A DNA stretch of 6,345 bases from Burkholderiales bacterium. GTDB taxonomy: Bacteria; Pseudomonadota; Gammaproteobacteria; Burkholderiales; Casimicrobiaceae. The stretch lies in the NCBI GenBank assembly GCA_031275075.1, contig JAISPI010000050.1, positions 1-6,345 of the forward strand. Direction: 5' to 3'. The translations under genes were made by a program, and so were the position numbers. Under the pieces are notes generated by a model. The model was given only the letters and a program-made list of their open reading frames with translations. It did no database searches and was not told the DNA's origin. This document shows, in pieces, positions 5,790-6,345 of this stretch (positions are counted from its first letter, which is position 1; each line of letters opens with the position of its first letter).

Positions 5790-6345
5790 ATGAAAGGGCT
5801 TTCCCGTGTTTTGGTCATTGCGGCGCTGGCGGTGGCTGTGGGCATTTTCGCGCGCGCCAATTCAGGCTATGTGCAGATGGCGATGCCGCAAATGTTCAGC
5901 CTCGAAACGAGCATGAATTTTTTTATCATCATTTTGTTTATAGTGTTTGTTATTTTCTATATGCTGCTGCGCGGCGCGCTCGCGCTGTGGCATTTTTCGC
6001 ATCATCAGCGGCAGCGGAGTTTGCAAAAGCGGCAGACGCGATTGTTGCAAAAACAAAACGAAGCGTTACTGGCGCTATGGCGTGAAGACCCGAATACCGC
6101 GCAAAAAGCGATGACCGGACTGACCGAGGCTCCCGACGCGAGTGGTGTGTCGGTGCTTCTTGCTGCGCAAGCGGCGTTGCGATCAAAAGACGACAAAACC
6201 GTAAAACGTTTGCTGCAGCATCCATCGCTGAGCGAAGCCAAGTACGAAGTGCCGCGAACATTGATTGAAGCGGAATGGTTGTTGTGGCAACAACGAGCGG
6301 CGGATGCTCTGCCGTTGTGGAGCGAATTGCGAAGCAAAACGGGAT
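5790..6345 (+). CDS. hemY: HemY family membrane protein, N-terminal part (runs off window)
   Basis: An ATG 13 bases after the hemX stop opens a frame that stays open to the window end, giving 185 codons. Seen: a first hydrophobic helix (about 5-22) after Lys and Arg, a short loop with SGYVQM, a second hydrophobic helix (about 43-61, rich in Phe, Ile and Leu), then a basic Gln/Arg-rich amphipathic stretch and helical repeats such as NEALLALWREDPNTAQKA and a later AQAALRSKDDKTVKRLL. This two-helix start followed by TPR-like helices is the HemY layout of the E. coli hemCDXY operon, where the protein is an inner-membrane partner of heme synthesis with a periplasmic or cytosolic TPR part not seen here. 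It is unrelated to the protoporphyrinogen oxidase also called HemY in Bacillus. The ribosome site is weak (AGAGAG at 5779-5784). Confidence 0.9.
   Translation, partial: MKGLSRVLVIAALAVAVGIFARANSGYVQMAMPQMFSLETSMNFFIIILFIVFVIFYMLLRGALALWHFSHHQRQRSLQKRQTRLLQKQNEALLALWREDPNTAQKAMTGLTEAPDASGVSVLLAAQAALRSKDDKTVKRLLQHPSLSEAKYEVPRTLIEAEWLLWQQRAADALPLWSELRSKTG

Noticed and set aside
1..6345. A new defence, mobile or multi-gene system
   Set aside because: No integrase, transposase, nuclease, toxin-antitoxin pair, repeat array or RNA gene is visible. Most of the window is a standard heme operon with ordinary neighbours.

Overview
The window looks like chromosomal DNA of a Gram-negative proteobacterium, most likely beta or gamma. 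The main reason is the gene order hemC-hemD-hemX-hemY, a hallmark of those classes. A secreted protein with a signal peptide, autotransporter-type passenger modules and an IPTL-CTERM-like tail also implies an outer membrane. The species cannot be named from the sequence. There is no sign of an insertion sequence, phage, CRISPR array, tRNA or rRNA.

Layout. (1) Bases 1-1492, plus strand: a secreted beta-rich protein whose first two bases lie just outside the window. It carries an autotransporter repeat and an autochaperone-like module, but a short hydrophobic Arg-tailed sorting segment stands where an outer-membrane barrel would be expected. (2) Bases 1534-1565: a strong stem-loop with a U-rich tail between convergent genes. 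(3) Bases 1570-2811, minus strand: a cation diffusion facilitator metal exporter with a complete set of metal ligands and an extra C-terminal domain of about 90 residues. (4) Bases 2812-2913: a short divergent control region with a good extended -10 promoter facing hemC. (5) Bases 2914-6345, plus strand: hemC, hemD, hemX and the first 185 codons of hemY, tightly packed with overlaps of 4 bases (GTGA, ATGA) and a gap of 13 bases.

How the genes work together. HemC polymerises four porphobilinogens into hydroxymethylbilane, and HemD closes that to uroporphyrinogen III, the branch point to heme, siroheme and cobalamin. HemX and HemY are membrane-anchored proteins that travel with these genes; their biochemical roles are less well settled. 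The divergent metal exporter may simply be a neighbour. The first gene is unrelated to tetrapyrrole synthesis.

No wholly new multi-gene system is visible. The most unusual object is the first gene, which joins autotransporter passenger modules to an IPTL-CTERM-like tail. The second is the two-domain cytosolic end of the metal exporter.
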